The notes below the pieces were generated by a model. The model did no database searches and had not been told where the DNA came from. It worked only from the letters and a program-made list of their open reading frames with translations. A DNA stretch of 64,000 nucleotides from positions 1,520,001-1,584,000 of the forward strand of contig NZ_JBBNAD010000005.1 in assembly GCF_037996765.1 (NCBI RefSeq), given 5' to 3'. A program made the translations under genes and the position numbers. This DNA comes from Bdellovibrio sp. GT3. GTDB taxonomy: Bacteria; Bdellovibrionota; Bdellovibrionia; Bdellovibrionales; Bdellovibrionaceae. Below, piece after piece: positions 20,130 through 27,916 of the stretch; position 1 is the stretch's first letter, and each line of letters opens with the position of its first letter.

Positions 20130-21133
20130 AAGTATTCGCTTTCCTATTGCTAAGTTCCTCGATAGCTCAGGCAGGATCACTGCCGGGATATCTGCGTGAT
20201 GGCAGCAGTCGCTTTTTGTATCGCTCCTTTGGATCCGCTTGTTATTCCATGGACAGTATCGAGCAAGGTCTTCCTTGTAATCCGGCCTTTGTTGCCAAGA
20301 ATGAAAAGCGTCGCTTCGGCAGTGATTTATTTCTTGGTACCAACATGGACTACCTGAGCGATATTGATGATCTGGTGAATGGCCGTGCAACTCCTGAACA
20401 AGTGGGCCGCATATTTTCCCGCCGGGATGCCTCCCAGGCTGAAGGGTCACTGCAGGCCTCGTTTCAAGCAAACACCTGGGGCGTTTCGATCGAGCCTTAT
20501 CGTGTCGTCTTCTACACGGATATTCACAATTCTGCTTTGCCGGCGATCAACTTTGTTGCGGCTGAAGAGCAAAATATCAAGCTGCAACTTTCCTCTTACG
20601 TCAGAGAAAACTTTTATGCCGGTGTTCAACTGCGCTACTCCCACGTGCGTTTCGTGGGCGACTACCTCATGCTGACCGAAGCCTTTGCCGGGGACTCGGC
20701 TGAAATCTTTCGCGCGCGCACACAGAATTTGTTTTTCATCGAGCCAGGCGTTGTCTATGCCTGGGATGATGAATCGTGGCAGCCGCAGATTTCCGCGATG
20801 CTTTCGCAGTGGGGTTTTTCAGATGAAAAATCTGATCAGTACCCGGTAAAACCTCAAGGCATGGTGGGCGCGTCTATTAAGCCTCCGGTGGGCTTGGGCG
20901 TGTTCGAGGTCGGCACTCAGTTCGCACTTAATAGCGATACTGAACATTGGCAGGAAGCTTTCAGAGCGGCCATGGCCTATCAAATAGGAATTCTGCAACT
21001 TGCTGTCAGCGGTGGTCAAAGGGATCACTCCGCAGGATTTAATCTGGTTTATCAAAACATCACCAGTGGTCTTTCCTACTGGGGTGAAGACCAGGATAAC
21101 GGCGTTTATATCTCTTTCGGAGTTAAGCTATGA
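20120..21133 (+). CDS. Probable outer-membrane beta-barrel protein
   Basis: A 337-residue protein with a signal peptide ending near IAQAG and many alternating hydrophobic strands with aromatic girdles through the mature part, ending in GVYISFGVKL. This pattern suggests an outer-membrane barrel. No named family is recognised. It overlaps both neighbours (10 bases upstream, 4 bases downstream), which implies coupled translation with the TPR lipoprotein and the small membrane protein. Confidence 0.65.
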   Translation: MLLKVFAFLLLSSSIAQAGSLPGYLRDGSSRFLYRSFGSACYSMDSIEQGLPCNPAFVAKNEKRRFGSDLFLGTNMDYLSDIDDLVNGRATPEQVGRIFSRRDASQAEGSLQASFQANTWGVSIEPYRVVFYTDIHNSALPAINFVAAEEQNIKLQLSSYVRENFYAGVQLRYSHVRFVGDYLMLTEAFAGDSAEIFRARTQNLFFIEPGVVYAWDDESWQPQISAMLSQWGFSDEKSDQYPVKPQGMVGASIKPPVGLGVFEVGTQFALNSDTEHWQEAFRAAMAYQIGILQLAVSGGQRDHSAGFNLVYQNITSGLSYWGEDQDNGVYISFGVKL

Positions 21134-21696
21134 AGTCGTTATTCATTGCTTTCATAACGATGCTGCTTTTGTCCGTGCATGCCCACGCATTCATGAATAG
21201 CGACAACGGTTACGAGGGACTTCCTGAGTGGTCGAATTTCCGGGAGTTCGTGAAGCTGCAGCAGGAAGAGGACGAGCGCATGGGGATCAGTTATATGATC
21301 TCTGGTGGTATTGCTGCCGTCGGTGGGGTTGTGGGGTACGATCTTTCCAACGATCCACTCAGCCGCAGTGTTTATGCGCTGACTTCGACGGTGGGGATTG
21401 CTGCCATCGGTTTGGGTGCGAGCTACTATTGGACCGGAAACGAATACGACAGTTTTTATTTTGCTTTGGAAAATTCCAGTATTTCCCTTCAGGAAAAAAA
21501 CCGTATTCTGCAAAGGTTTCTGGAGCGTGAACGTGATAAGCGCGAATCGCGCCGCTGGATTCGTGTGGTGACCCACTCTTTGATTGCGGCGGCCAATTTC
21601 TACAGTGCTTCGCGGGAGACGAACGGGGATGTAAAGCCCGTGTTTGTGTTCCTGGGAACGGTGAACACGGTACTGGCGGTTAGCTACGCATTCTAA
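21130..21696 (+). CDS. Exported or membrane protein of unknown function
   Basis: A 188-residue protein with an N-terminal signal sequence (LFIAFITMLLLSVHAHA), hydrophobic segments near 55-70 and 85-105, and another pair near the C-terminus. It starts in an ATGA overlap with the outer-membrane gene and is the third gene of the set. Its stop overlaps the convergent LpxR gene by 4 bases. No family is recognised. Confidence 0.65.
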   Translation: MKSLFIAFITMLLLSVHAHAFMNSDNGYEGLPEWSNFREFVKLQQEEDERMGISYMISGGIAAVGGVVGYDLSNDPLSRSVYALTSTVGIAAIGLGASYYWTGNEYDSFYFALENSSISLQEKNRILQRFLERERDKRESRRWIRVVTHSLIAAANFYSASRETNGDVKPVFVFLGTVNTVLAVSYAF

Positions 21697-22646
21697 AATA
21701 TGCGTTGATAGCTAAGTGACAGATTTCCGCGGGCATCGGGTGTGGATTGAGTCTTAAAGCGTTTGGTGCTCATCTCGTAACTGTAACCCAACTCAACATC
21801 CCAACAGCGAATCACAAAGCCCGCGCTGCCTGCAGTGACCAGAGGGCGTTTCTCGACAGAGGCGCTGTTGCCATCGGAGTTACCATCCAGGAAAATGTCG
21901 CGAATAACGATTTTTTCGTAGAGTCTGAATACCGTAAAGATTGAAAAATCACCTTCGTAGGCATTGATCGTGCGGTAGCCCATATCATCTGGGATATTGT
22001 AACCCCAGCGCAAAATACCACCGACCTCAAGGTGAGTGTCGACATTCCCCAGGGATCCACCATAGAAGTAAATAAAGTCGGAATCAGCAGCGCCCTCGTA
22101 ACGATACGGCATCACGGACTGCTTCATTTTAACATTGAGACCCAGTTCATTGTGCAGTTGATAGTCCCAGCCTTGAGCCTGATCCACGCCAATTACACGA
22201 TGCCAGAGGTTCTGAGTTTCCTCTCCCAAAGCGGCAGGCCCCACAACACCTAAATCTATTGAATAGACATTAAGTAGATTCCCTTCACGTGTGCCCATGG
22301 ATGTCGTTAAAAACAACCAGCCCGCATACGGTTGGTCATCGGGATCAGGGATCGGAGCTTCTGTATCTTCGGGAGTATAGATGAACTGCGAAAGAGCAAA
22401 GCTTGAATACAATTTAGTGGACGGTGAGAAGTTGTCTTCAAAGCCCTTGGTAAAACCGAACAACCCACTTTGTATAATACCAACAGATAAATTGCTGGTG
22501 AGATGGCGATCTGTGTGCTCGGGACCCGTGAAATAGTCGTTCCCAATATCTAAAACAATCTGTCTTCCGCCTTCGTCAGCATGTGCTGAAAATTTAAGCA
22601 GTATAAATAAAGATAAAATCAATATCGAAAGTTTTCTTGGAGTCAC
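21693..22646 (-). CDS. lpxR: LpxR-type lipid A deacylase (DUF2219)
   Basis: An outer-membrane barrel enzyme family that removes the 3'-acyloxyacyl chain of lipid A. The 317-residue protein has a signal peptide, then GNDYFTGPEHTDRHLTSNLS, which holds the Asn-Asp and Thr residues expected at the active site, DDQPYAGWLFLTTS, and NLWHRVIGVDQAQGWDYQL with the expected catalytic His. The C-terminus ends in an aromatic residue, as in barrel proteins. The GTG start at 22646 has GAGG 9 bases upstream. In a predator it could act on its own or on prey lipid A; the sequence does not say which. Confidence 0.85.
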   Translation of the reverse strand: MTPRKLSILILSLFILLKFSAHADEGGRQIVLDIGNDYFTGPEHTDRHLTSNLSVGIIQSGLFGFTKGFEDNFSPSTKLYSSFALSQFIYTPEDTEAPIPDPDDQPYAGWLFLTTSMGTREGNLLNVYSIDLGVVGPAALGEETQNLWHRVIGVDQAQGWDYQLHNELGLNVKMKQSVMPYRYEGAADSDFIYFYGGSLGNVDTHLEVGGILRWGYNIPDDMGYRTINAYEGDFSIFTVFRLYEKIVIRDIFLDGNSDGNSASVEKRPLVTAGSAGFVIRCWDVELGYSYEMSTKRFKTQSTPDARGNLSLSYQRIF

Positions 22647-22756
22647 AAGTCCTCGTATCTATTGGTAACTTTACATTACATAGGACACTTTTGCTGTAAT
22701 GTTAAATGGAAAGATTTCATAAATCAGGTGAAATTTACGCGGCAGGTAAAATCGAA

Positions 22757-22785
22757 TTGTCTTTGTGCGTAATCGAGAGCATTAA
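22757..22785 (+). promoter_or_regulatory. Possible sigma-70 promoter
   Basis: TTGTCT and CATTAA are separated by 17 bases, about 45 bases before the start codon at 22830. The match is modest; it is listed because the downstream gene looks strongly expressed and has a very good ribosome binding site (CAGGAG). Confidence 0.3.
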
Positions 22786-22829
22786 GACCGCACAACAAAA
22801 AACATCATTCCAAACTACAGGAGAAAAGA

Positions 22830-23318
22830 ATGAAAAACATGATCCTTGCTATCGCCGCTCTTATCGTTGGTCAAACTGCTAACGCAGCTATCTCTGCTAA
22901 CTCTTCTTGGGAACAAATCTTCGCTGCTAAAGGTCCATACCAAATCGTAGCTCCAGCTGTATACATGGGCCGCGCTATTGATTACACTTTCGTATGTGTT
23001 GATGGTAACGAACTACGCACTCAAAAACCAGTAGACATCGTTGTTACTAAACAACCAACTAACCAAAACGGTCGCACAGAGTTCGAAGTTGTTGGTTCTG
23101 AAATCCTTTCTACTCCAATCAACTACACTCAAACTGAATCTTTCTGCGATTCTTCTAAAGGTGACAAAACTGTTTGCCGTGACGTTACTTACACTGGCAC
23201 TTACCCATTGACTGTTAACGTAAAAGTTTACTCTCAAGTTGGTAACGAAGCTCCAGCTCGTTTGCTTTTCACTAAAGCATACACAGTTCCAGCTTGCGAA
23301 TCTGCATCTGTTAACTAA
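22830..23318 (+). CDS. Probably abundant small exported protein
   Basis: A 162-residue exported protein with a signal peptide ending at NANAA and five cysteines in the mature part. Codon choice is extremely biased (GCT, ACT, GGT, AAC, CGT/CGC), more so than most neighbours, which in this kind of genome marks high expression. The ribosome binding site is strong and there is a strong terminator, so it is a single-gene unit. No domain is recognised. Confidence 0.78.
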   Translation: MKNMILAIAALIVGQTANAAISANSSWEQIFAAKGPYQIVAPAVYMGRAIDYTFVCVDGNELRTQKPVDIVVTKQPTNQNGRTEFEVVGSEILSTPINYTQTESFCDSSKGDKTVCRDVTYTGTYPLTVNVKVYSQVGNEAPARLLFTKAYTVPACESASVN

Positions 23319-23343
23319 TTAATTAGTTAAATTGAACAAGCTT

Positions 23344-23379
23344 AAAAAGCCCGCTCTCGAGCGGGCTTTTTTTTTGCCT
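23344..23379 (+). terminator. Intrinsic terminator
   Basis: AGCCCGCTC and GAGCGGGCT form a perfect stem with almost no loop beyond the central bases, followed by a run of nine Ts. Confidence 0.92.
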
Positions 23380-23440
23380 AAAAGGTGCCAGGTCCTACTT
23401 CTTGGCACACTGCTTACGTAAATAGGACCTGGCACCTTTT
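23380..23440. repeat. Perfect 18-bp inverted repeat (GGTGCCAGGTCC family)
   Basis: AAAAGGTGCCAGGTCCTA at 23380-23397 is repeated inverted and without mismatch at 23423-23440, with a 25-base spacer. The right arm touches the stop of the binding protein gene. Single or shortened arms occur at 37445 and 40411. Confidence 0.85.
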
Positions 23441-25109
23441 AGAAGTGCCAGTTTTCGATTTGCAGGTATTCGCTGTTATTGTGACCGGTCATCTCGTAGC
23501 CTTTTAGGCCCTTGGGGATGATCGAGGTGTTTGAACGGTAGTAGCTTGGCAATTGCGGAAGTTCTTCGGTGTAGGCCGCTAGGACTTTACGCATGAATTC
23601 GATGCGCTTGGCGGAATTGAATTCTTCAGTTGCTTGCACCAACAGTTTGTCTACTTCTTTGTTTCTCCAACCCGAACGATTGTGGCCGGACCAGCCGTTG
23701 CCTTGTGATGGCACCATGGTGGAGCTCATCGTACCCAGTGGCACCATGTTCGGGGATTCCACCCAAGTCAAAGCGGCCATTTCAAACTTTCTTTGGCGTA
23801 GAATTTCGCCGAAGAAGATTCTTGCTGGGAAGCTTTTTAGAACTACTTCCAAACCCAATTGTTTCCACTGATTTTGTAAGTAAACCGCAATCATCTCGTT
23901 CATCTTGTTGTCGGCCACATTGGTCATCGTGAGCGACATCTTTTTGCCGTCTTTGTAGCGATAACCATCCTTTTCCATTTTCCATCCCGCTTCATCCAGC
24001 AGGCGTTGTGCTTTGATGCGACTGTAAGGGTAGAGTTTTATGATTTTTGGATCTTCGGTGTACCACTCGTCAAACGGAGTCGAGAAATGCAGTGCCGGGG
24101 GCTGCTTACTGTCGAAAAAGGACTTGGCCATCTCGCTTCGATTGAAAGAGCAGTTTAAGGCCTGACGGACTTTCAGATCTTGCAGGATGGAGTTGTCCAG
24201 ATTCAGTTCAATATGGGCATACATGGAGCCGGCCACGTATCTGACTTCATAAGGAAGATTCTGGGATTTTACTTTTTTATCGAAGGCCAAAGTCTGATCA
24301 AAGCTCATACCGGACGAGGAGGTCATGTCGACATTGCCGCTCATCAGATTGGCTTCCATGGAAGTGGAGTTCAGAATGAATTTAAAGATCACTTTCTTAA
24401 AGTAAGGCTTTTTGCCGTAGAACTTTTCATTCGGAACCAAAACGATGTGACTGCCTTGCTTCAATTCGCTGACACGGTAGGGACCGTTGTACAGGCCGGG
24501 CTCAGTGATTTTGGATGAGTAGAGGGAGTTGCGTTCGTAGGTCAGCACCTTGCCTTTGTATTTTTCAAAGACTGGCATCTCCAAATGTGCGGGGATCAAG
24601 CGCGGCATTGAAACATAAAAGTTGTATTGGGCCTTATCAAATACGACCGTACATTTTTTTGGATTGGCTTTATCGATGACGATGTCTTTGACGTTGTCAT
24701 AGTCATCGCGATTGGGCGTTGCCACCAAGTCATCACTGCCGATTTTCCAGCCGGCTTCGAGGTCACGACAGGTGACGGGTTTGCCGTCGCCCCATTGAGC
24801 GGATTCGATAAACTCAATGTCTGCTTTTAAGTGGGTACCGGTTTTAGCCGTGAAGATCTGAGCCTTCTTGTTTTCAATCGTCGGGATTTCCTTGATCAGC
24901 ACAGCCTTGGGTTTTCCTTGCGGAGTGATCATGACCAGTGGGCGCATGATCGCATCCTGAACCAGGCCTCCCGCAGCCATGGTGTTTACAATCGGATGGA
25001 TGGTGTCGAATTCGGCATTCACGGCAATGCGCAGTTCGTCTTTGGGATTGGCCAGTGCCACTGGCGATAGCAGAAGTGCGATGGATGTGATGACCCATGA
25101 ATGTAGCAT
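23439..25109 (-). CDS. Peptide-type ABC transporter substrate-binding protein (SBP_bac_5)
   Basis: A 556-residue exported protein of the OppA/DppA class. I chose the ATG at 25109, which begins the signal peptide (WVITSIALLLSPVALA); a longer frame to 25316 overlaps the upstream gene and adds 69 basic residues. Typical segments are DTIHPIVNTMAAGGLV, LEAGWKIGSDD, GLYNGPYRVSELKQG, KVRQALNCSFNRSEM and AQRLLDEAGWK. The start follows the stop of the DUF1905 gene by 2 bases, so the two are coupled. No permease is nearby. The ligand is probably a peptide, by family only. Confidence 0.88.
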   Translation of the reverse strand: MLHSWVITSIALLLSPVALANPKDELRIAVNAEFDTIHPIVNTMAAGGLVQDAIMRPLVMITPQGKPKAVLIKEIPTIENKKAQIFTAKTGTHLKADIEFIESAQWGDGKPVTCRDLEAGWKIGSDDLVATPNRDDYDNVKDIVIDKANPKKCTVVFDKAQYNFYVSMPRLIPAHLEMPVFEKYKGKVLTYERNSLYSSKITEPGLYNGPYRVSELKQGSHIVLVPNEKFYGKKPYFKKVIFKFILNSTSMEANLMSGNVDMTSSSGMSFDQTLAFDKKVKSQNLPYEVRYVAGSMYAHIELNLDNSILQDLKVRQALNCSFNRSEMAKSFFDSKQPPALHFSTPFDEWYTEDPKIIKLYPYSRIKAQRLLDEAGWKMEKDGYRYKDGKKMSLTMTNVADNKMNEMIAVYLQNQWKQLGLEVVLKSFPARIFFGEILRQRKFEMAALTWVESPNMVPLGTMSSTMVPSQGNGWSGHNRSGWRNKEVDKLLVQATEEFNSAKRIEFMRKVLAAYTEELPQLPSYYRSNTSIIPKGLKGYEMTGHNNSEYLQIENWHF

Positions 25110-25111
25110 TA

Positions 25112-25615
25112 TTAAATTCCGTTCTTCCAGGTTCGAGCCATGAATCGCGCGGTCTTTCCGGATAACACTTCCAGTGCTTTTTCCAGGTTGCGATCTTTGG
25201 CTTCTGTTGATTTTAATTGGCTGAAATATCTTAATACTTCTTTTTGTCGGCTGGGCGGGAGATTTTTCCAATTCGTTTTTGCTGTCGGATTTTTTCCCAG
25301 AGCTTTGGAGAACCATGGAGGCATCCGATGTTGAGGTCCGTTTTTATATTCCGAATTGAAATGAATTTCGACTGTGACTGTGTCTCCTACGGTGGTGTTG
25401 GAGGCTTTGCGGACGGCACCGTGTAAATACAAATAGAAGCTGCCATCGCCGACCGGCATCATGTTGATGGGCCAAGAGCCTTTAGGCTGACCATTGATTG
25501 TAATTAAGACCGGCAAAGGCTTTCGCCAGCCGGGTTTTAGTTTTGTGGCGCGAGCCGCACTTACCAAAATATAGGGATTACCGATGCGAATCTCAATGGT
25601 TGCCTGAAACTTCAT
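25112..25615 (-). CDS. DUF1905 / YdeI-like protein
   Basis: A 167-residue cytoplasmic protein. The first 100 residues resemble DUF1905 (KFQATIEIR start, VLITINGQPKGSWP, GDTVTVEIH) and the last 60 resemble the YdeI or OmdA-type helical tail (LPPSRQKEVLRYFSQLKSTE). Members are sometimes called bacteriocin-protection proteins, but the mechanism is unknown. It is the first gene of a two-gene unit with the binding protein. Confidence 0.75.
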   Translation of the reverse strand: MKFQATIEIRIGNPYILVSAARATKLKPGWRKPLPVLITINGQPKGSWPINMMPVGDGSFYLYLHGAVRKASNTTVGDTVTVEIHFNSEYKNGPQHRMPPWFSKALGKNPTAKTNWKNLPPSRQKEVLRYFSQLKSTEAKDRNLEKALEVLSGKTARFMARTWKNGI

Positions 25616-25653
25616 CGTCTCAGCATAGGTTGAAAACCGTTTTAGGTAAATTC

Positions 25654-25733
25654 AAAAAAATTGCCCCCCGCACTGGAGAGATACGGGGGGCGTACCGCAA
25701 GGGAACTCGCACTGGAGAGAGCAGCAAGTTCCC
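25654..25733 (-). ncRNA. Two-hairpin 3' region with identical loops, ending in a terminator
   Basis: Read on the minus strand: a hairpin GGGAACT/AGTTCCC (25701-25733), then GCCCCCCG/CGGGGGGC (25663-25691) followed by a T-run, an intrinsic terminator. Both loops carry the same 13 bases (TCTCTCCAGTGCG on the minus strand, at 25669-25681 and 25708-25720). It could be the 3' end of the small peptide mRNA or a separate small RNA. Confidence 0.6.
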
Positions 25734-25741
25734 AGTTGAAC

Positions 25742-25831
25742 CTAATAAATCATGATTAAGAAGATCAATGCCAAGCCCAGAATTGCGACTAGCTGGACGA
25801 GTGCGTAGGGGGATGGTTTAAACGTTTGCAT
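25742..25831 (-). CDS. 29-residue membrane peptide
   Basis: ATG CAA ACG TTT ... TAT TAG encodes a peptide that starts MQTFKPSPYALVQ and continues as one hydrophobic helix (LVAILGLALIFLIMIY). AGGAGG lies nine bases before this ATG, and a perfect TATAAT lies at 25864-25869 with the right spacing for a transcript start near 25857. A terminator hairpin follows. The complete expression unit is the main support, since the peptide is too short for homology. Single-helix peptides often modulate larger membrane complexes, but no target is visible. Confidence 0.6.
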   Translation of the reverse strand: MQTFKPSPYALVQLVAILGLALIFLIMIY

Positions 25832-25863
25832 GTCATACTTCCTCCTGTCTTCCTTACAGTTAA

Positions 25864-25869
25864 ATTATA
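25864..25869 (-). promoter_or_regulatory. Probable -10 box of the small peptide gene
   Basis: TATAAT on the minus strand, 32 bases before the peptide ATG. No good -35 hexamer is seen at 16-18 bases, so the promoter may be activator-dependent. Confidence 0.45.
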
Positions 25870-25954
25870 GTTACAAAGGAGAATTTTCCTGATGATGGCG
25901 GTCATCTTTGCTACCGATTATTCGGATTTGGCTGCGATGAAGATCCAGAAAATA

Positions 25955-25987
25955 AAAAACCCACCCGCGATTAGTCGGGTGGGTTTT
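25955..25987 (-). terminator. Terminator of the OmpA-type gene
   Basis: ACCCACCCG and CGGGTGGGT form the stem with a 6-7 base loop. On the minus strand it is followed by TTTTTTATTTT. Confidence 0.9.
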
Positions 25988-26013
25988 GAGTTAAGCTAAA
26001 ATTTATTTAGACT

Positions 26014-26670
26014 TTAGTTGATGCTGGCTTGCTTCGGAACTTTAGAAGCATCCACAGTCACTTCAATTTCAACACGACGGTTTTTAGAGCGTGCTGCAGC
26101 TGTTTTAGCTGAATCGATTGGATCTGCTGCACCCATGCCTACAGATGAAATTGTCTCTGCAGGTACGCCACCCAGGATCAATTGCGCGCGAACTGCTTCA
26201 GCGCGGTCTTTGGAAAGTGGGTTGTTTTTCATCGCTGTGCCGGTGTCATCCGTGTAACCGCGGATTGTAAGTACGTTTTCAGGGTACTTTTTCATGATTT
26301 GCGCTAGCTGTGCAATGTTAGATTGCGCTGCTGGTTTCAAGTTAGATTTGCCAGTGTCGAACAGAATGTCTGATTTCAATTTAGTGATCAAACCTTGTTC
26401 TGTTCTTTTAGTCTCAGCAATGGCAGCAAGCTCTTTCGCTTGTTTATCCATGCGGTGACCGATACCACCACCGATACCTGCTCCAAGAGCTGCACCGATA
26501 AGTGCGCCTTCATTGCGGCGACCTGTTTGGTGACCGATAACAGCACCAGCAACAGCACCAATAGCCGCGCCGATACCAGCACCTTTAGCAGCATTTGGAT
26601 TTTCTTGTGTAGTTGCACAGCCAGTTGCGATCATCGCTACAGCTGTTCCGATTAGAACTAGACGTTTCAT
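26014..26670 (-). CDS. OmpA-family lipoprotein with glycine zipper
   Basis: A 218-residue protein. The ATG at 26670 follows AAGGAG and begins a lipoprotein signal (MIATGC). Residues 25-70 form a glycine-zipper membrane segment (GAGIGAAIGAVAGAVIG, then GALIGAALGAGIGGGIG). Residues 100-205 are an OmpA C-terminal peptidoglycan-binding domain with ILFDTGKSNLKP, LTIRGYTDDTG, NPLSKDRAEAVRAQL and SKNRRVEIEV. It should tie the outer membrane to the cell wall. It is a single gene with strong codon bias and its own terminator. Confidence 0.92.
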   Translation of the reverse strand: MKRLVLIGTAVAMIATGCATTQENPNAAKGAGIGAAIGAVAGAVIGHQTGRRNEGALIGAALGAGIGGGIGHRMDKQAKELAAIAETKRTEQGLITKLKSDILFDTGKSNLKPAAQSNIAQLAQIMKKYPENVLTIRGYTDDTGTAMKNNPLSKDRAEAVRAQLILGGVPAETISSVGMGAADPIDSAKTAAARSKNRRVEIEVTVDASKVPKQASIN

Positions 26671-26798
26671 AAATAGGACTCCTTCATTTATTTGTGAACA
26701 GACAAAGTTTGCCAAGGTGCAGGATATTCGTCAATCCCTCTGGAGCTCATATATGTTTTGTTTTATTCTGAGAGGCATCAAAGCGAAGGAGCGTTATT

Positions 26799-27515
26799 AT
26801 GAGAAAGCTATTAGGTATCTTACTTTTGTCTGTCACACTCTGGGGCGTTATGGCTCAAGGAGCAGATCGTATGATCGTAGTCAGCGGAACTTCTGAAAAA
26901 GGCTTGGATCCAAACATGGTTAGTATGACTGTGGAGATCTGGAGCAAGGCGCAAACTGCGAAGCAAGCGCAAACTCTGGCAGCGAATCAGTTTAAAGACG
27001 TCAAAAAAGTTTTCGATGAATACAAAATCAAAAAAGAAGATATTCAAACAGACAACTACGCTCTGAACCCAGAATACGTCTATGACCAAAAAAACCGCGC
27101 CAATAAAATGGTCGGCTTCCGTGTCGTGCAGACTTTGCTTGTGACATTGCGTAAGGTGGATGATGCCGGTAAATTCCTGGATGCCTTGGTTACGGAAAAA
27201 GCAACGACCGATGCGGGTGTGAATGTGAATTCCATCAATTGGGATTCTGATAAACGCGATCAAATGGAAACAGCGGCATTGGCGGATGCGGTTCGCGCAG
27301 CCAAAGTAAAAGCAGAGGAAATTGCGAAAGCGGCTGGAGTGAAGATCAAAGGTGTATCCCGTATCAGTCATGGATCCCAGTCTCATCAGCCACCAATGCC
27401 GGTGATGCGTAATTTTGGGATGAAGGCGGCGATGGCAGACTCTGCTCCGACAGAGCTAAGTGCTGGTCAAATCAAAGTGCGCGTTGAAGTGACTGCGGAA
27501 TACGAAATCAACTAG
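26799..27515 (+). CDS. SIMPL (DUF541) periplasmic protein
   Basis: A 238-residue exported protein with a signal peptide (LGILLLSVTLWGVMAQGA) and the SIMPL/DUF541 pattern: ISVSG-like start IVVSGTSEKGLDPN, KKEDIQTDNYALNPEYVYD, GFRVVQTLLVTLR and ALADAVRAAKVKAEEIAKAAG, ending in VRVEVTAEYEI. Bacterial members are linked to oxidative stress tolerance (YggE) but no reaction is known. The stop overlaps the convergent gene by 4 bases. Confidence 0.88.
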   Translation: MRKLLGILLLSVTLWGVMAQGADRMIVVSGTSEKGLDPNMVSMTVEIWSKAQTAKQAQTLAANQFKDVKKVFDEYKIKKEDIQTDNYALNPEYVYDQKNRANKMVGFRVVQTLLVTLRKVDDAGKFLDALVTEKATTDAGVNVNSINWDSDKRDQMETAALADAVRAAKVKAEEIAKAAGVKIKGVSRISHGSQSHQPPMPVMRNFGMKAAMADSAPTELSAGQIKVRVEVTAEYEIN

Positions 27516-27916
27516 TACTTGCGGGGTTTCAGATAGAAGCCCATAAGTTCACTGGTACTGACGAAGGATCCGTCTTTAAAAGTACAGCGATCCAGGCGGT
27601 GCCAGTCTTTTCCCACCTTGAATTCCACGATCTGTGGTTTTCCATCAAGTTCCCGGCAAATGTTAAAGCCGGGATTGCTGGTTGGGTTCATAACTTTCTT
27701 TTTATCAATCAGCTTATTTGCATTAAAAGCACTTTTGCACTCCAGTGTCTTGCAGGCAGGGGAGGTCAAAATGTTTCGATCTTCGTTATAGCAATACGTT
27801 GTTGCCACTTCAGTGGTTTTGCCATTGGTTGTTTCGCGCAGGAAACCTTTTTCACAAACCAGTGGAGTTTGGGCAAATGTGGTTAAGGTTAGCAGCGTTA
27901 ATAAACTACTTAACAT
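27512..27916 (-). CDS. Small exported cysteine-rich protein
   Basis: A 134-residue protein with a short signal peptide (LLTLLTLTTFAQT) and seven cysteines in the mature part, which suggests several disulphides. It starts inside the end of the papain-like protease gene (11-base overlap), so the two are cotranscribed. By position it could be a partner or inhibitor of the protease, but no motif shows this. Confidence 0.7.
   Translation of the reverse strand: MLSSLLTLLTLTTFAQTPLVCEKGFLRETTNGKTTEVATTYCYNEDRNILTSPACKTLECKSAFNANKLIDKKKVMNPTSNPGFNICRELDGKPQIVEFKVGKDWHRLDRCTFKDGSFVSTSELMGFYLKPRKY

Larger units (their letters stand above)
25616..26013. other. Long intergenic region with small gene and structured RNA
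   Basis: This 398-base gap holds, on the minus strand, a TATAAT box at 25864-25869, a 29-codon membrane peptide gene (25742-25831), two hairpins with identical loop sequence and a terminator, and separately the terminator of the OmpA-type gene (25955-25987). In the remaining stretch 25870-25954 I see only a doubtful 35-codon plus-strand frame. Confidence 0.7.

Noticed and set aside
25110-25316. 69-residue N-terminal extension of the peptide-binding protein
   Set aside because: It lies inside the DUF1905 gene in another frame and would bury the signal peptide.
25663-25733. CsrA-sponge RNA on the plus strand (loops contain GGA)
   Set aside because: There are only two hairpins and the T-run needed for termination lies on the minus strand, so minus-strand transcription is more likely.
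25793-25836. Alternative 14-codon frame from the first ATG of the small peptide leader
   Set aside because: ATG at 25836 has a tighter spacing to AGGAGG, but it gives a polar 14-residue peptide. The ATG at 25831 gives a membrane helix.
25892-25999. 35-codon plus-strand frame beginning MMAVIFATDYSDLAAMK
   Set aside because: It has AAAGGAG ten bases upstream and its first 15 residues faintly resemble a universal stress protein start, but it runs straight through the terminator of the OmpA-type gene and ends at once. It is at most a remnant.
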